From positions 62,001 through 126,000 of the forward strand of contig JAXGMN010000017.1 in assembly GCA_040768665.1 (NCBI GenBank): DNA of 64,000 nt, read 5' to 3'. Both the position numbers and the translations under genes were made by a program. Shown piece by piece: positions 27,503 through 36,186 of this stretch. The DNA comes from JABWBD01 sp040768665. Its GTDB lineage: Bacteria; Planctomycetota; Planctomycetia; Pirellulales; Thermoguttaceae. Numbering within the stretch: the stretch's first letter is position 1; every line of letters begins with the position of its first letter. The notes beneath the pieces were generated by a model, which had not been told where the DNA came from, did not search any database, and saw nothing but the letters and a program-made list of their open reading frames with translations.

Positions 27503-29065
27503 ATGACGACAAACGGCTCGCGGTATCGTTGTGGTGGATGCCCCTTGCACCGGCGCGACTTCCTGGCGACCGGCTGCGCGGCTTGCGGCAGCCTGCTGGG
27601 TCTCGGGCTGAGCCCTCGGGTCGCCCGGGCTGCGACCTCAAAAAAACCTCGCGTTCGCATCCTCTATTCGTTGCACGCCGAAGTGCAGCCGCGGCCCGAC
27701 TGGCCAAACATCGGCTTTGATTTCCGGCCCGTGATGGCTGAGACCCAGGAGGCCCTGGCCAAAGGGTGCCCCGGGCTTGAATTCGTCGCGTCGACGGCCA
27801 CCGGCCCGGAAGAGGCCGAGAAGATCATCCGGGGCGACGCCGATGGCGACATCGACGCGTATATCGTCTACCAGATGAACTGCTGGAACCGCGTGATCCA
27901 GACTGCGGTCGAGACCAAGAAGCCGGTTTTATACGTCGATTTCCTGTATGCCGGGAGCGGCGGTTTCTTGGTCTACACTTCCCGGCTGATGGAAAGCCAT
28001 CCCAACTTCGGCTTCATCGCGTCCTCCCGGATGGAAGACGTGGTGAAGTGCGCTCGGAAGATTGCACCATCGTTGGATGCTCCCCCGCGTTTCGGCGAAA
28101 GCGTTGCCGACGTGCGCCGGAGATGCACGCCGGATGCCGGGGATCTTTCCTGCAAGCCGGATCCGCTCGAGCTGCTGAGCATCAACGAATGGCGCGATGC
28201 CATGAAGCGGTCCAAGGTCCTGCTGGTCGGCCGCGAACTCGGCAAGCGGGCTCCGGCGATCCGCGAAAGCCTCGGGATCGAAGTCGTGGAGATACCGTTT
28301 CAGCCGATCAACGACGCCTGGCAAGCCGCCGACAAGGACCAGGCAAAGGAAATCGCGGATCGCTGGCAGAAGCGTGCCACGAAGATCGCCGACGTCAGCC
28401 GTGCCGAACTCGAGAATTCTGCGGCCATGTATCTCGGCATGAAGGCAGTCATGCAAAAAGAACAGGCCAGCGCGATCACGATCAACTGCCTGGGCGGATT
28501 CTACGGCGGTCACATTCATGCTTATCCGTGCCTCGGCTTCCACGAACTATGCAACGAGGGGCTGATCGGGGGCTGTGAGGGGGACTTGCGTTCCGCGGTC
28601 ACCATGGTAGCCCTGTCCGCGCTGACGCAGGGGCGCACCGGGTTCATTTCCGACCCCGTCATGGACGTAGCGACACGCCAGATCATCTACGCCCACTGCG
28701 TCGCGTCGAACCGCCCCTTCGGGCCGAAAGGCAAGGAGAACCCTTTCGAGATCCTCACGCATTCCGAAGATCGCAAGGGTGCCGCAATCCGGTCGCTGAT
28801 GCCGGAAGGCTACATGACGACGACCGTCGAGTTCGAGCCTGCCCGCAAAGAGATCCTTTTCCACCAGGGCAAGTCGGTTGGAAACGACCTGAACGACCGG
28901 GCGTGCCGCACCAAGCTTGCCGTTGAGCCGGTCGGCGATTTCGAGAAGCTCTTCAGCCAGTGGGAAACGTGGGGTTGGCACCGCGTCACCGCCTACGGCG
29001 ATCTCAAGGAGCCGATCTTCGCGCTGGCCGACCAACTCGACTGGAAGATCGTCGAAGAGGCCTGA
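27503..29065 (+). CDS. Tat-exported L-fucose/L-arabinose isomerase-like protein
   Basis: ATG 27503 follows AAGGAG. The 520-residue protein begins with a cysteine-bearing leader, CGGCPLHRRDFLATGCAACG, that contains a twin-arginine motif (HRRDFLATG) and ends near ARAAT. The body is like sugar-isomerase proteins of the fucose/arabinose isomerase superfamily, with TINCLGGFYGGHIHAYPCLG, a likely metal-binding Glu in GGCEGDLRSAVTM, and GFISDPVMD. Export by Tat is unusual for an isomerase and suggests a cofactor or metal loaded in the cytoplasm, or loss of isomerase activity. The catalytic role is inferred only. Confidence 0.75.
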   Translation: MTTNGSRYRCGGCPLHRRDFLATGCAACGSLLGLGLSPRVARAATSKKPRVRILYSLHAEVQPRPDWPNIGFDFRPVMAETQEALAKGCPGLEFVASTATGPEEAEKIIRGDADGDIDAYIVYQMNCWNRVIQTAVETKKPVLYVDFLYAGSGGFLVYTSRLMESHPNFGFIASSRMEDVVKCARKIAPSLDAPPRFGESVADVRRRCTPDAGDLSCKPDPLELLSINEWRDAMKRSKVLLVGRELGKRAPAIRESLGIEVVEIPFQPINDAWQAADKDQAKEIADRWQKRATKIADVSRAELENSAAMYLGMKAVMQKEQASAITINCLGGFYGGHIHAYPCLGFHELCNEGLIGGCEGDLRSAVTMVALSALTQGRTGFISDPVMDVATRQIIYAHCVASNRPFGPKGKENPFEILTHSEDRKGAAIRSLMPEGYMTTTVEFEPARKEILFHQGKSVGNDLNDRACRTKLAVEPVGDFEKLFSQWETWGWHRVTAYGDLKEPIFALADQLDWKIVEEA

Positions 29066-29160
29066 CCGACGGCCCCTGACTGCTGCCCGATCCGATGCGG
29101 GAATCGAATCGTGAGCGCTCAGCAGCCGGGCTGCTCGTTATCTACGAGACGCAACTGATT

Positions 29161-31692
29161 ATGCCCCACCTACCGGTAGCAGTCTGCTTGCTGGCGATCC
29201 TGCAAGCAGGCCAGGAGCCTCCGGCTTCCGATCGACACGCCTGGCCGGCAGGCCTCCTTGCTGAGCTCGCCGAGTCGCCCAAATCGGCGGTCGCGTCCCT
29301 CGCCGCGCAGTCGCCGGAAAAGTGGCAGCAGTTGATGGTTGTGGCCGACTGGCTACGACAGGACGGCCTGGATGAGTGCGCCGTCTTGTTGCCGAAAGTT
29401 GTAACAGGAATTATCGATAGACTCGGAGACTCGGCTGCGGACCTGCGCACGCGATTGACCGAGCTCTCCGCCGGCAACGTAGCGCCGGGAGATGGACGCT
29501 GGGCGGGGCTATACCTCGACGCGTGCTTGAAACGTCGCGAAAAGCGGCTCGCCCCATACCGCGACCGGATCCGTCGAATCGTGTTTACAAAACACTACGA
29601 CCTCGGCGGGTCGCACTACGCCTATACGGAAGGCCAGTCCGATGCGCAACGCGAGCGGCATTTCCAGCCGGGCTCTGCGCTTTGTCTGCTCAAGCTAAAC
29701 GACTGCTGGGGGACGGTTGATCCCCTGATCGCAGATGAAGGTGGCGTGATCCGCGATCCGGACGTGTCGCTCGATGCCGAGCGAGTGCTCTTCGCGTGGA
29801 AAAAATCTCTCGACGCAGACGACTACCACCTGTACGAAATCGAGGTTGCGAGTGGCGAGGTTCGCCAGATCACCTCCGGTCAAGGATTTGCCGACTACGA
29901 GGGCGTCTATCTCCCCAATGGCCATATCGTGTTCAACTCGACGCGGTGCGTCCAGACGGTCGATTGCTGGTGGACCGAGGTGAGCAATCTCTTCACGTGC
30001 GATGGCGACGGGCGTTTTCTGAGGCAGATCGGCTTCGATCAGGTCCACACCAACTATCCGACCGTCACCGGCGACGGACGCGTTATCTATACCCGCTGGG
30101 ACTACAACGACCGCGGACAGATCTATCCGCAGGGGCTTTTTCAGATGAGCCCCGACGGGACGTATCAGACGGAGGTCTACGGCAACAATTCGTGGTTCCC
30201 AACCACAATCCTGCACGCCCGCGACATTCCAGGCACCGGGAAAATCGTCTGCATTTTCACAGGCCATCACACGCGGCAGAACGGGTGGCTGGGGATCCTC
30301 GATCCGAGCCGCGGACGCCAGGAGAACCACGGGGCCCAGTTGATCGCGCCCGTCCGGGATACACCGGCCGTCCGGATCGATCGCTATGGCCAGTCGGACG
30401 ACCAGTTTCAGTATCCCTATCCGCTCGACGAGAGGGCATTCCTGGCCGGACTTCGACCCGAGGGCGGCGACCACTTTAGGATCTATTTTGTCCGGGAAGA
30501 CGGCGCAAGCGAGCTGCTCGCGTGCGACCAGGAAATCTCATGTAGCCAGCCCGTACCGCTGGTTGCGCAAAACAGTCCGCCGGTCCGCCCGAATCTGGTC
30601 GATTATCGCAAGGATGAAGCGACCGTCTACCTGCACGACGTGTACCAGGGGCCCGGACTGGCGGGGATCGAGCGCGGCTCGGTCAAGAACCTGCGTGTGG
30701 TGGCACTCGAATTCCGTGCGGCGGGAGTCGGGAGCAACCGCAATCGCGGCGAGGCCGGAGGAGCGTTGATCAGTACACCGATCTCGATCGAAGGCGCCTG
30801 GGACGTGAAACGCGTGCTGGGAACGATCCCTGTACACGAAGACGGCTCGGCCTGTTTCGTCGTACCCTCGCGAACGCCGCTCTACTTCCAACCTCTCGAT
30901 GAAAAAGGGCATATGGTTCAGTCGATGCGGAGTTGGGTGACGCTCCAGCCGGGTGAGTCGGTTTCGTGCGTCGGCTGCCACGAGCACAAGAACACCGCTC
31001 CGCCGGTCACCCGCTTCAGCCGAGCGCTGGCCGCCGGTCCGCGGCCGCTAAAGCCGTTCTACGGGCCGCCGCGCGGATTCAGTTTCACCCGCGAGATCCA
31101 ACCGATCCTCGACAGGCACTGTGTCAATTGTCACCACCGCGACGAGCCGCCGCCCTATTTCGGCCCGGGTCGGATCACTCGCTTCCGGGCTGCCGATGCC
31201 GGTCTTGTCGAGCCCGAGCGGGACGGGGTGGCCGCCGTGGCTGACATGCCGCACCTGAAACCGGCCTTCAGTCTGAAGTCGCAGCAGTTTCTGGATCCCG
31301 AGAGCCAGCGGAAGTGGAGCGACAGCTATTTGGCCTTGGCGCATCGCCACGTGGCCGACTGGATCGATATCCAATCGCGACCGTCCATGCTGCCGCCATA
31401 CCATGCCGGCTCGGCCAAGAGCGGGCTGATCGAGATGCTCGAAAGCGGCGAACACTACGGTGTGCGTCTGGCGAAGCCGGAACGAGACCGGTTCATTGTC
31501 TGGATCGATCTGTTGGTCCCCTACTGCGGTGATTACCTCGAGGCAATCGCCGAAGAACAGATCCCCAAGTACCAACACTTCCTCGAAAAGCGGCGGCGGT
31601 GGCAGGCCGAGGAGGCGGAAAACGTCAGAGGCTTGATTGACCACCGTACCGGGTTTCGAACGAGCGCGTACACTGACCCTGCCGCGCGCTGA
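29161..31692 (+). CDS. HzsA-related secreted diheme cytochrome c protein
   Basis: ATG 29161 starts a signal peptide (hydrophobic about 6-18). The 843-residue protein has a beta-propeller-like middle (repeated WD/TolB-like blades such as HIVFNSTRCVQ and RVIYTRWDYNDRGQIYPQGL) followed by two CxxCH heme c sites at about residues 603 (CVGCHEHK) and 654 (CVNCHH). This order matches the proteins annotated as related to the hydrazine synthase alpha subunit in many non-anammox planctomycetes. Hydrazine synthesis is not implied; no beta or gamma subunit is near. It probably transfers electrons in the periplasm. Confidence 0.8.
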   Translation: MPHLPVAVCLLAILQAGQEPPASDRHAWPAGLLAELAESPKSAVASLAAQSPEKWQQLMVVADWLRQDGLDECAVLLPKVVTGIIDRLGDSAADLRTRLTELSAGNVAPGDGRWAGLYLDACLKRREKRLAPYRDRIRRIVFTKHYDLGGSHYAYTEGQSDAQRERHFQPGSALCLLKLNDCWGTVDPLIADEGGVIRDPDVSLDAERVLFAWKKSLDADDYHLYEIEVASGEVRQITSGQGFADYEGVYLPNGHIVFNSTRCVQTVDCWWTEVSNLFTCDGDGRFLRQIGFDQVHTNYPTVTGDGRVIYTRWDYNDRGQIYPQGLFQMSPDGTYQTEVYGNNSWFPTTILHARDIPGTGKIVCIFTGHHTRQNGWLGILDPSRGRQENHGAQLIAPVRDTPAVRIDRYGQSDDQFQYPYPLDERAFLAGLRPEGGDHFRIYFVREDGASELLACDQEISCSQPVPLVAQNSPPVRPNLVDYRKDEATVYLHDVYQGPGLAGIERGSVKNLRVVALEFRAAGVGSNRNRGEAGGALISTPISIEGAWDVKRVLGTIPVHEDGSACFVVPSRTPLYFQPLDEKGHMVQSMRSWVTLQPGESVSCVGCHEHKNTAPPVTRFSRALAAGPRPLKPFYGPPRGFSFTREIQPILDRHCVNCHHRDEPPPYFGPGRITRFRAADAGLVEPERDGVAAVADMPHLKPAFSLKSQQFLDPESQRKWSDSYLALAHRHVADWIDIQSRPSMLPPYHAGSAKSGLIEMLESGEHYGVRLAKPERDRFIVWIDLLVPYCGDYLEAIAEEQIPKYQHFLEKRRRWQAEEAENVRGLIDHRTGFRTSAYTDPAAR

Positions 31693-31822
31693 ACTGCCTC
31701 ACGGGGGCCCTCTTCCCCGGTTCCATGGTTGCTGGCCACCGGGGGAGGCGCTAGAATACGGAGGGTGGCTGAGGTTGATCCACCCGTGGTCTGACCCGAT
31801 TTCTGCAGTCAAGACACCCGCC

Positions 31823-33334
31823 ATGGTTCGCCTTGCCGCACTGCTGCTATCCGCGACAGCCGCGTTTCTCTCTTCCACCGTCCGTGGGGATGAGGAGAAG
31901 CCGCAGCGCGACTTCGACCGGGGGGTCATCATCCGGTTTGAAGGACCCATTACCTCGATGCGGGAGCAGTATCTTTACCGCAAACTCAATGAAGCCAAGC
32001 AGCTCGGAGCGGATCTCGTAGTCGTCCAGATCGACAGTCCCGGCGGCCAGTTGCAGGAGAGCCTGGAAATTGCCCAAAGGCTATCCGACCTGGACTGGGC
32101 CTTCACGGTGGCCTACGTGCCTCGCGAAGCACTCAGCGGGGCCGCGATTGCCGCCCTGGGGGCCGATGAGATCGTGATGGAACCCCGGGCACGAATGGGC
32201 GACGCCGGCCCGATTTTCATGGCCGAGGACTTCCTGTTTCGCCACGCCCCGGAGAAGATCCGGACCGATCTGGCTCGCCAGATGCGGGACCTTGCCGAGG
32301 CGCGCGGGCGGCCGCCGGCGCTGGCCGAGGCAATGGTCGACATGGACCTCGTGGTGTATCACGTGAAGAACAAGAAGACCGGCGACGAAACCTACATGTC
32401 GGAGGCTGAAATCGAGACATTGGACAACCCTGACGACTGGGAAAAGGGCAAGCCGGTGCTCGAAACTCGCGAAGGACATTTCCTGGAAGTCAACGGACGC
32501 CGGGCCGTGGAATTGGGCCTCGCCGAAGCGACGGTGGCCGGCCGCGACGAACTCTCCCGCCGTTACGGGCTGGTCGGGGACCTGCCGGTGCTCGAAGCCA
32601 CGTTCGTCGACACGGCCGTCTACATCCTCAACCAGCCCCTGGTCACCGGATTGCTGTTCGTCGTCGGTCTGGTAGCTCTTTACATCGAGTTCAGCGCCCC
32701 GGGGATCAGCATCGGCGGCTTGACGGCCGGTCTATGCTTCACCCTGTTTTTCTGGAGTCGCTTCATGGGCGGAACGGCCGGTTGGCTGGAAGTCATTTTG
32801 TTCCTGGCTGGCCTGGTCTTTCTGGGCGTGGAGCTCTTCGTAATTCCGGGTTTCGGCGTCACCGGCCTCTCGGGCTTGTTGCTCATTTTTGCCAGCCTGG
32901 TGCTTGCCAGCCAGCGATTCATCATCCCTGAGAGCACGCAGCAGTTCCAGACGTTCGGCATCTCGCTTCTGGTGATCCTCTTGTCAGGGGTCGTGTTTTT
33001 CATAGCCGGCCTGTTTCTTACCTGGTACCTGGGCACACTTCCCATCCTGGGCAGCCTGGTCCTCTCGGCGCCCGTAGACACCGATGCCGAGGCCCCCGCC
33101 GCATCGCCCCCCGCTGCGGCAGGCCAGGCCGACCACGACAATGGGCCCCATGTCGGCGACGTCGGCATCGCCGACTCGCCGTTGCGCCCCGCCGGCCGTG
33201 TGCGTTTCGGTGAACGCTACGTCGACGTGGTTACGGAGGGCTCCTTCATCGATGAAGGCTCGTATGTGAAGATCCTCAAGATCCGCGGCAACCACATTCT
33301 TGTGCGGCAGGTTCAGCCGGTGGCTGAGGTGTAG
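31823..33334 (+). CDS. NfeD-family membrane protease (ClpP-like domain plus OB fold)
   Basis: ATG 31823 opens a signal peptide (cleavage near VRGDE). The 503-residue protein has a ClpP/SDH-type domain: LVVVQIDSPGGQLQESLEIA, then SGAAIAALGADEIVMEP, where the family nucleophile Ser is expected in the SGAA segment. Four to five membrane helices follow at about residues 265-415, and the last 70 residues form an OB fold (GRVRFGERYVDVVTEG, VKILKIRGNHILV). NfeD proteins process stomatin-like proteins in membrane microdomains; no stomatin gene is adjacent. Upstream in-frame sequence overlaps the previous gene and is not used. Confidence 0.85.
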   Translation: MVRLAALLLSATAAFLSSTVRGDEEKPQRDFDRGVIIRFEGPITSMREQYLYRKLNEAKQLGADLVVVQIDSPGGQLQESLEIAQRLSDLDWAFTVAYVPREALSGAAIAALGADEIVMEPRARMGDAGPIFMAEDFLFRHAPEKIRTDLARQMRDLAEARGRPPALAEAMVDMDLVVYHVKNKKTGDETYMSEAEIETLDNPDDWEKGKPVLETREGHFLEVNGRRAVELGLAEATVAGRDELSRRYGLVGDLPVLEATFVDTAVYILNQPLVTGLLFVVGLVALYIEFSAPGISIGGLTAGLCFTLFFWSRFMGGTAGWLEVILFLAGLVFLGVELFVIPGFGVTGLSGLLLIFASLVLASQRFIIPESTQQFQTFGISLLVILLSGVVFFIAGLFLTWYLGTLPILGSLVLSAPVDTDAEAPAASPPAAAGQADHDNGPHVGDVGIADSPLRPAGRVRFGERYVDVVTEGSFIDEGSYVKILKIRGNHILVRQVQPVAEV

Positions 33335-33364
33335 CGGAAACCGTTTTGACGGAGGTGTTCAGTC

Positions 33365-34999
33365 GTGGCATTCGCCCTGAAGGTGATCGAAGGACATGCC
33401 TCTCCGAACTACTGCACGATCGGCGAAGACAGAATCGTCATCGGCCGGGAACGTAGCTGCAACGTGGTGATCGATTTCCCGGGCGTCAGCCGCCGGCACG
33501 CGGGACTGACCGCCCGGGGCGAGATCTGTTCGATCGAGGATCTCGGCAGCCGCAACCGCACGTTCGTCAACGGCACTCCGATCGCTGATCACTTGACCGT
33601 GAAGCCGGGGGACCGGATCTGCATTTGCGAAACGACTTTCGTGCTGCAGTCGGCAACTACCCCCGACGAGGACAGTGCAATCGAACACAACGGCGGGAGC
33701 GTCGTTTCGAGTTTCGATGCCACGAGCACACTGAGCGTCATTCAAGGAACCGCTGCCGAAGCGAGGCTTCAGGCGATGCTGCGGATCATGCAGGCTCTGG
33801 GGCCGACGCTGGAGTTGCAGCGCGTGCTGGGCCAACTGCTCGATGGACTGTTCGACATTTTTCCCGCCGCCGACCGCGGGCTCGTTCTGCTCCGCGAAGG
33901 CGATCGACTGATGCCCCGCGCGACGAAGTTTCGCCGGCAATCCGGCGAGAACATCCGCTATAGCCGAACGATCGTTGAGAAAGCCATGGGCCAGCGGCAG
34001 GCAATCCTCAGCGAAGACGCTCGCGACGACATCGGCATCCCGTCGGAAAGCATTGCGGGCCTTCCCATCCGCTCCGTGGTCTGTGCGCCCTTGCTTGCCG
34101 AGGATTCCACGGCTCTCGGTGTAATCCAGCTCGACACCGACGATCCCAGACGCAAGTTCACTTCGGCCGATTTGCAGATTCTGTCCACGGTGGCCAGCCA
34201 GACCGCCATGTCGATCGAACTGACTCGCCTTCACAACGAGCGCGTGAAACGGGTCAAGCTGGAACGCGAATTGGAGTTGGCCAGACAGGTCCAGCACAGC
34301 TTCTTGCCGCTGGACTATCCTCGAATAAGCGGCTATCGATTCTGGGCCCACTACCAGGCAGCCAACGAGGTCGGGGGCGACTTCTACGACTACCTGGAGC
34401 TTCCCAACGGCAGGTGGGCCGTGGTGTTGGGCGACGTTGCGGGCAAGGGGATACCGGCGGCGCTGATGATGGCAAAGATATCCGCCTGGTGCAAGCTGGC
34501 TCTGCTGGGAACTCCGTCGGACCTCGCCAAGGTGATGACCGCCGTCAACAACGAGGTCTGCGGCGCGCAGGGTGGAATACGCTTCATCACCCTCGCAGTC
34601 TGCATCATTGATCCCGCCACGCACCTTATGACCGTCGCCAGTGCGGGCCATATGTCTCCGATTGTCCGCCGCGCCGATGGTGTTTTGGACGAGCCTGCCG
34701 ACGACGATGTGAGAGGCCTTCCGCTGGGCGTGGTCGTGGATTACCACTATGAAACGGCCCGGACACAGATCGGCCCCGGCGACTGCGTACTCGTCTACAG
34801 CGATGGCCTGAACGAGGCGAGCAATCCTGCCGGCGAGCTTTACTCGATCAGTCGAATACACCGCCATCTCGAGTCGTCCGGCGCTCGGGATCCAGCGGAC
34901 CTCGGCAAGTCGCTGCTGGACGATATCCGTTTGCATGCGGCCCGACGGGAGCAGTTCGACGATATGTCTCTCGTTGTCTTCGGGCGTGTGACCGACTAA
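33365..34999 (+). CDS. FHA-GAF-SpoIIE (PP2C) serine phosphatase
   Basis: GTG 33365 follows ACGGAGGTG. The 544-residue protein has an FHA domain (about 25-95; IGRERSCNVV, VSRRHAGL, SRNRTFVNG) for binding phosphothreonine. A GAF domain follows (about 150-300). The C-terminal SpoIIE/RsbU phosphatase (about 325-540) has EVGGDFYDYLEL, LGDVAGKGIPAALMMA, ASAGHMSPIV and YSDGLNEASN, which supply the metal-binding Asp residues. It may reverse Hanks-kinase signalling or act in a partner switch. A palindromic repeat begins at the last base of its stop codon. Confidence 0.92.
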   Translation: MAFALKVIEGHASPNYCTIGEDRIVIGRERSCNVVIDFPGVSRRHAGLTARGEICSIEDLGSRNRTFVNGTPIADHLTVKPGDRICICETTFVLQSATTPDEDSAIEHNGGSVVSSFDATSTLSVIQGTAAEARLQAMLRIMQALGPTLELQRVLGQLLDGLFDIFPAADRGLVLLREGDRLMPRATKFRRQSGENIRYSRTIVEKAMGQRQAILSEDARDDIGIPSESIAGLPIRSVVCAPLLAEDSTALGVIQLDTDDPRRKFTSADLQILSTVASQTAMSIELTRLHNERVKRVKLERELELARQVQHSFLPLDYPRISGYRFWAHYQAANEVGGDFYDYLELPNGRWAVVLGDVAGKGIPAALMMAKISAWCKLALLGTPSDLAKVMTAVNNEVCGAQGGIRFITLAVCIIDPATHLMTVASAGHMSPIVRRADGVLDEPADDDVRGLPLGVVVDYHYETARTQIGPGDCVLVYSDGLNEASNPAGELYSISRIHRHLESSGARDPADLGKSLLDDIRLHAARREQFDDMSLVVFGRVTD

Positions 35000-35099
35000 G
35001 AGCCTATCCCAAAACCGTCGGGGACTGGCTCATTTTGCGGAGTCTTCGGAGCAAAATGTGCCTGTCCCCTTCTCTCCGCGAGGTTTTGGGATAGGCTCT
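35000..35099. repeat. 100-bp palindromic repeat family, near-consensus copy exactly between convergent stops
   Basis: GAGCCTATCCCAAAACCGTC...GGTTTTGGGATAGGCTCT. It lies directly after the phosphatase TAA (34997-34999), and its other end supplies part of the epimerase TAG (35098-35100). Confidence 0.92.
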
Positions 35100-35991
35100 A
35101 AGCGTCGACCATCTGCCGGATCGTTTCCTCCAGCAAACCTGGGCCCCCGAACTCCAATCCGAGTTGCCGTATCTTATCGGTAACAATCTGGTGTTTTGGC
35201 TCGCTTCGCTCACCTCCAATCCGGCTCGAGCTTCCGGTGACCGACTTGGCAATCGACGCCACCTCATATCGGGACACGTAACGGTCGTAGCAATTGTAGA
35301 CCTGCCCACTGATGCTTCCCTCGTTCAGCAGCAACTCCACCGCCCGTGCCACGTCGGCCGCATGAACTTCCTTGCCGCCGCCCGAGCACTCGACGTCTTC
35401 TCCGCGAACGACCGACTGCACCAGATCGAACCACTTGCTCCGTTCGATAGGCCGGGCGATACCGTATATGCCGGTGGGCCTCAACGCACAGATCGCATAT
35501 TCCGCGCCCAGACCATAGCTGTAGACGAATTGCTCGATGGCCGCTTTGTGAGCACCGTAATGACTGGTGCTCCATGTCGGGTGCGTCTCGTCAAGGCGGC
35601 GATCGGAGAGAATCACATCGTGCACGGCGCAAGTGGAAATGAAAACGAACCTGCTTGCCCCGGCTCTGCGAGCGATATCGATCAACCGCAGACTGCCGAG
35701 AACGTTGCGTTCTACGTACTCGACAATATTCCCCTCCGTGCCCCGAAAACCGCCCCCGGGGTGAAACAGAGCGGCGTGGACCACAGCGCCGCAGCCCTCG
35801 ACCAGTGATCGGACTGCCCTGGAATCGCCCAACTCCCCCGGTACCCACTCGATTCGCGACTCAAGACCCTCGAAGCCGCCGCGATCACTGTTTGGCCGAT
35901 ACCAGCAACGACAGGTGTGCCCCTGCGACGCCAGCCGGCGCGTGATATACCGCCCCAAGAAACCGGTCGCTCCCGTGATGGCAATATTCAT
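35098..35991 (-). CDS. NAD(P)-dependent epimerase/dehydratase (extended SDR)
   Basis: ATG 35991 is chosen because it opens directly with MNIAITGATGFLGRYI, the GxxGxxG nucleotide-binding motif; upstream in-frame sequence has no coding character. The 297-residue protein has FISTCAVHDV and the catalytic YxxxK as SHYGAHKAA (about residues 145-153), then LRPTGIYG. It should oxidise or epimerise a nucleotide sugar or similar alcohol. No sugar-nucleotide cluster is adjacent. The stop codon is formed at the edge of the palindromic repeat. Confidence 0.87.
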   Translation of the reverse strand: MNIAITGATGFLGRYITRRLASQGHTCRCWYRPNSDRGGFEGLESRIEWVPGELGDSRAVRSLVEGCGAVVHAALFHPGGGFRGTEGNIVEYVERNVLGSLRLIDIARRAGASRFVFISTCAVHDVILSDRRLDETHPTWSTSHYGAHKAAIEQFVYSYGLGAEYAICALRPTGIYGIARPIERSKWFDLVQSVVRGEDVECSGGGKEVHAADVARAVELLLNEGSISGQVYNCYDRYVSRYEVASIAKSVTGSSSRIGGERSEPKHQIVTDKIRQLGLEFGGPGLLEETIRQMVDA

Positions 35992-36186
35992 CGTCTTCGT
36001 CCAACCTTCCGCAGCGGTGTACTCTGTGTCCACAGGATGCCTCTCACGTATTCTACGCGGCTTCGCTTGCGGGGCAGCCCCCCACGCCACCACCCGATGG
36101 ATTTTTGCCACGGATGGGTCCCCAGACACTTTCGCAGAGTCCCATCTCGAGAGCTGCGCGGTACTGAACCCATCTTGAGAGCGTGT

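Noticed and set aside
29161..31692. Interpretation as a true hydrazine synthase alpha subunit
   Set aside because: No HzsB/HzsC genes or other anammox enzymes are present, and related proteins are common in non-anammox planctomycetes.
33359..34936. 525-codon minus-strand ORF opposite the FHA-GAF-SpoIIE gene
   Set aside because: It mirrors the codon structure of the real gene; the sense frame has three clear domains and a good ribosome-binding site.
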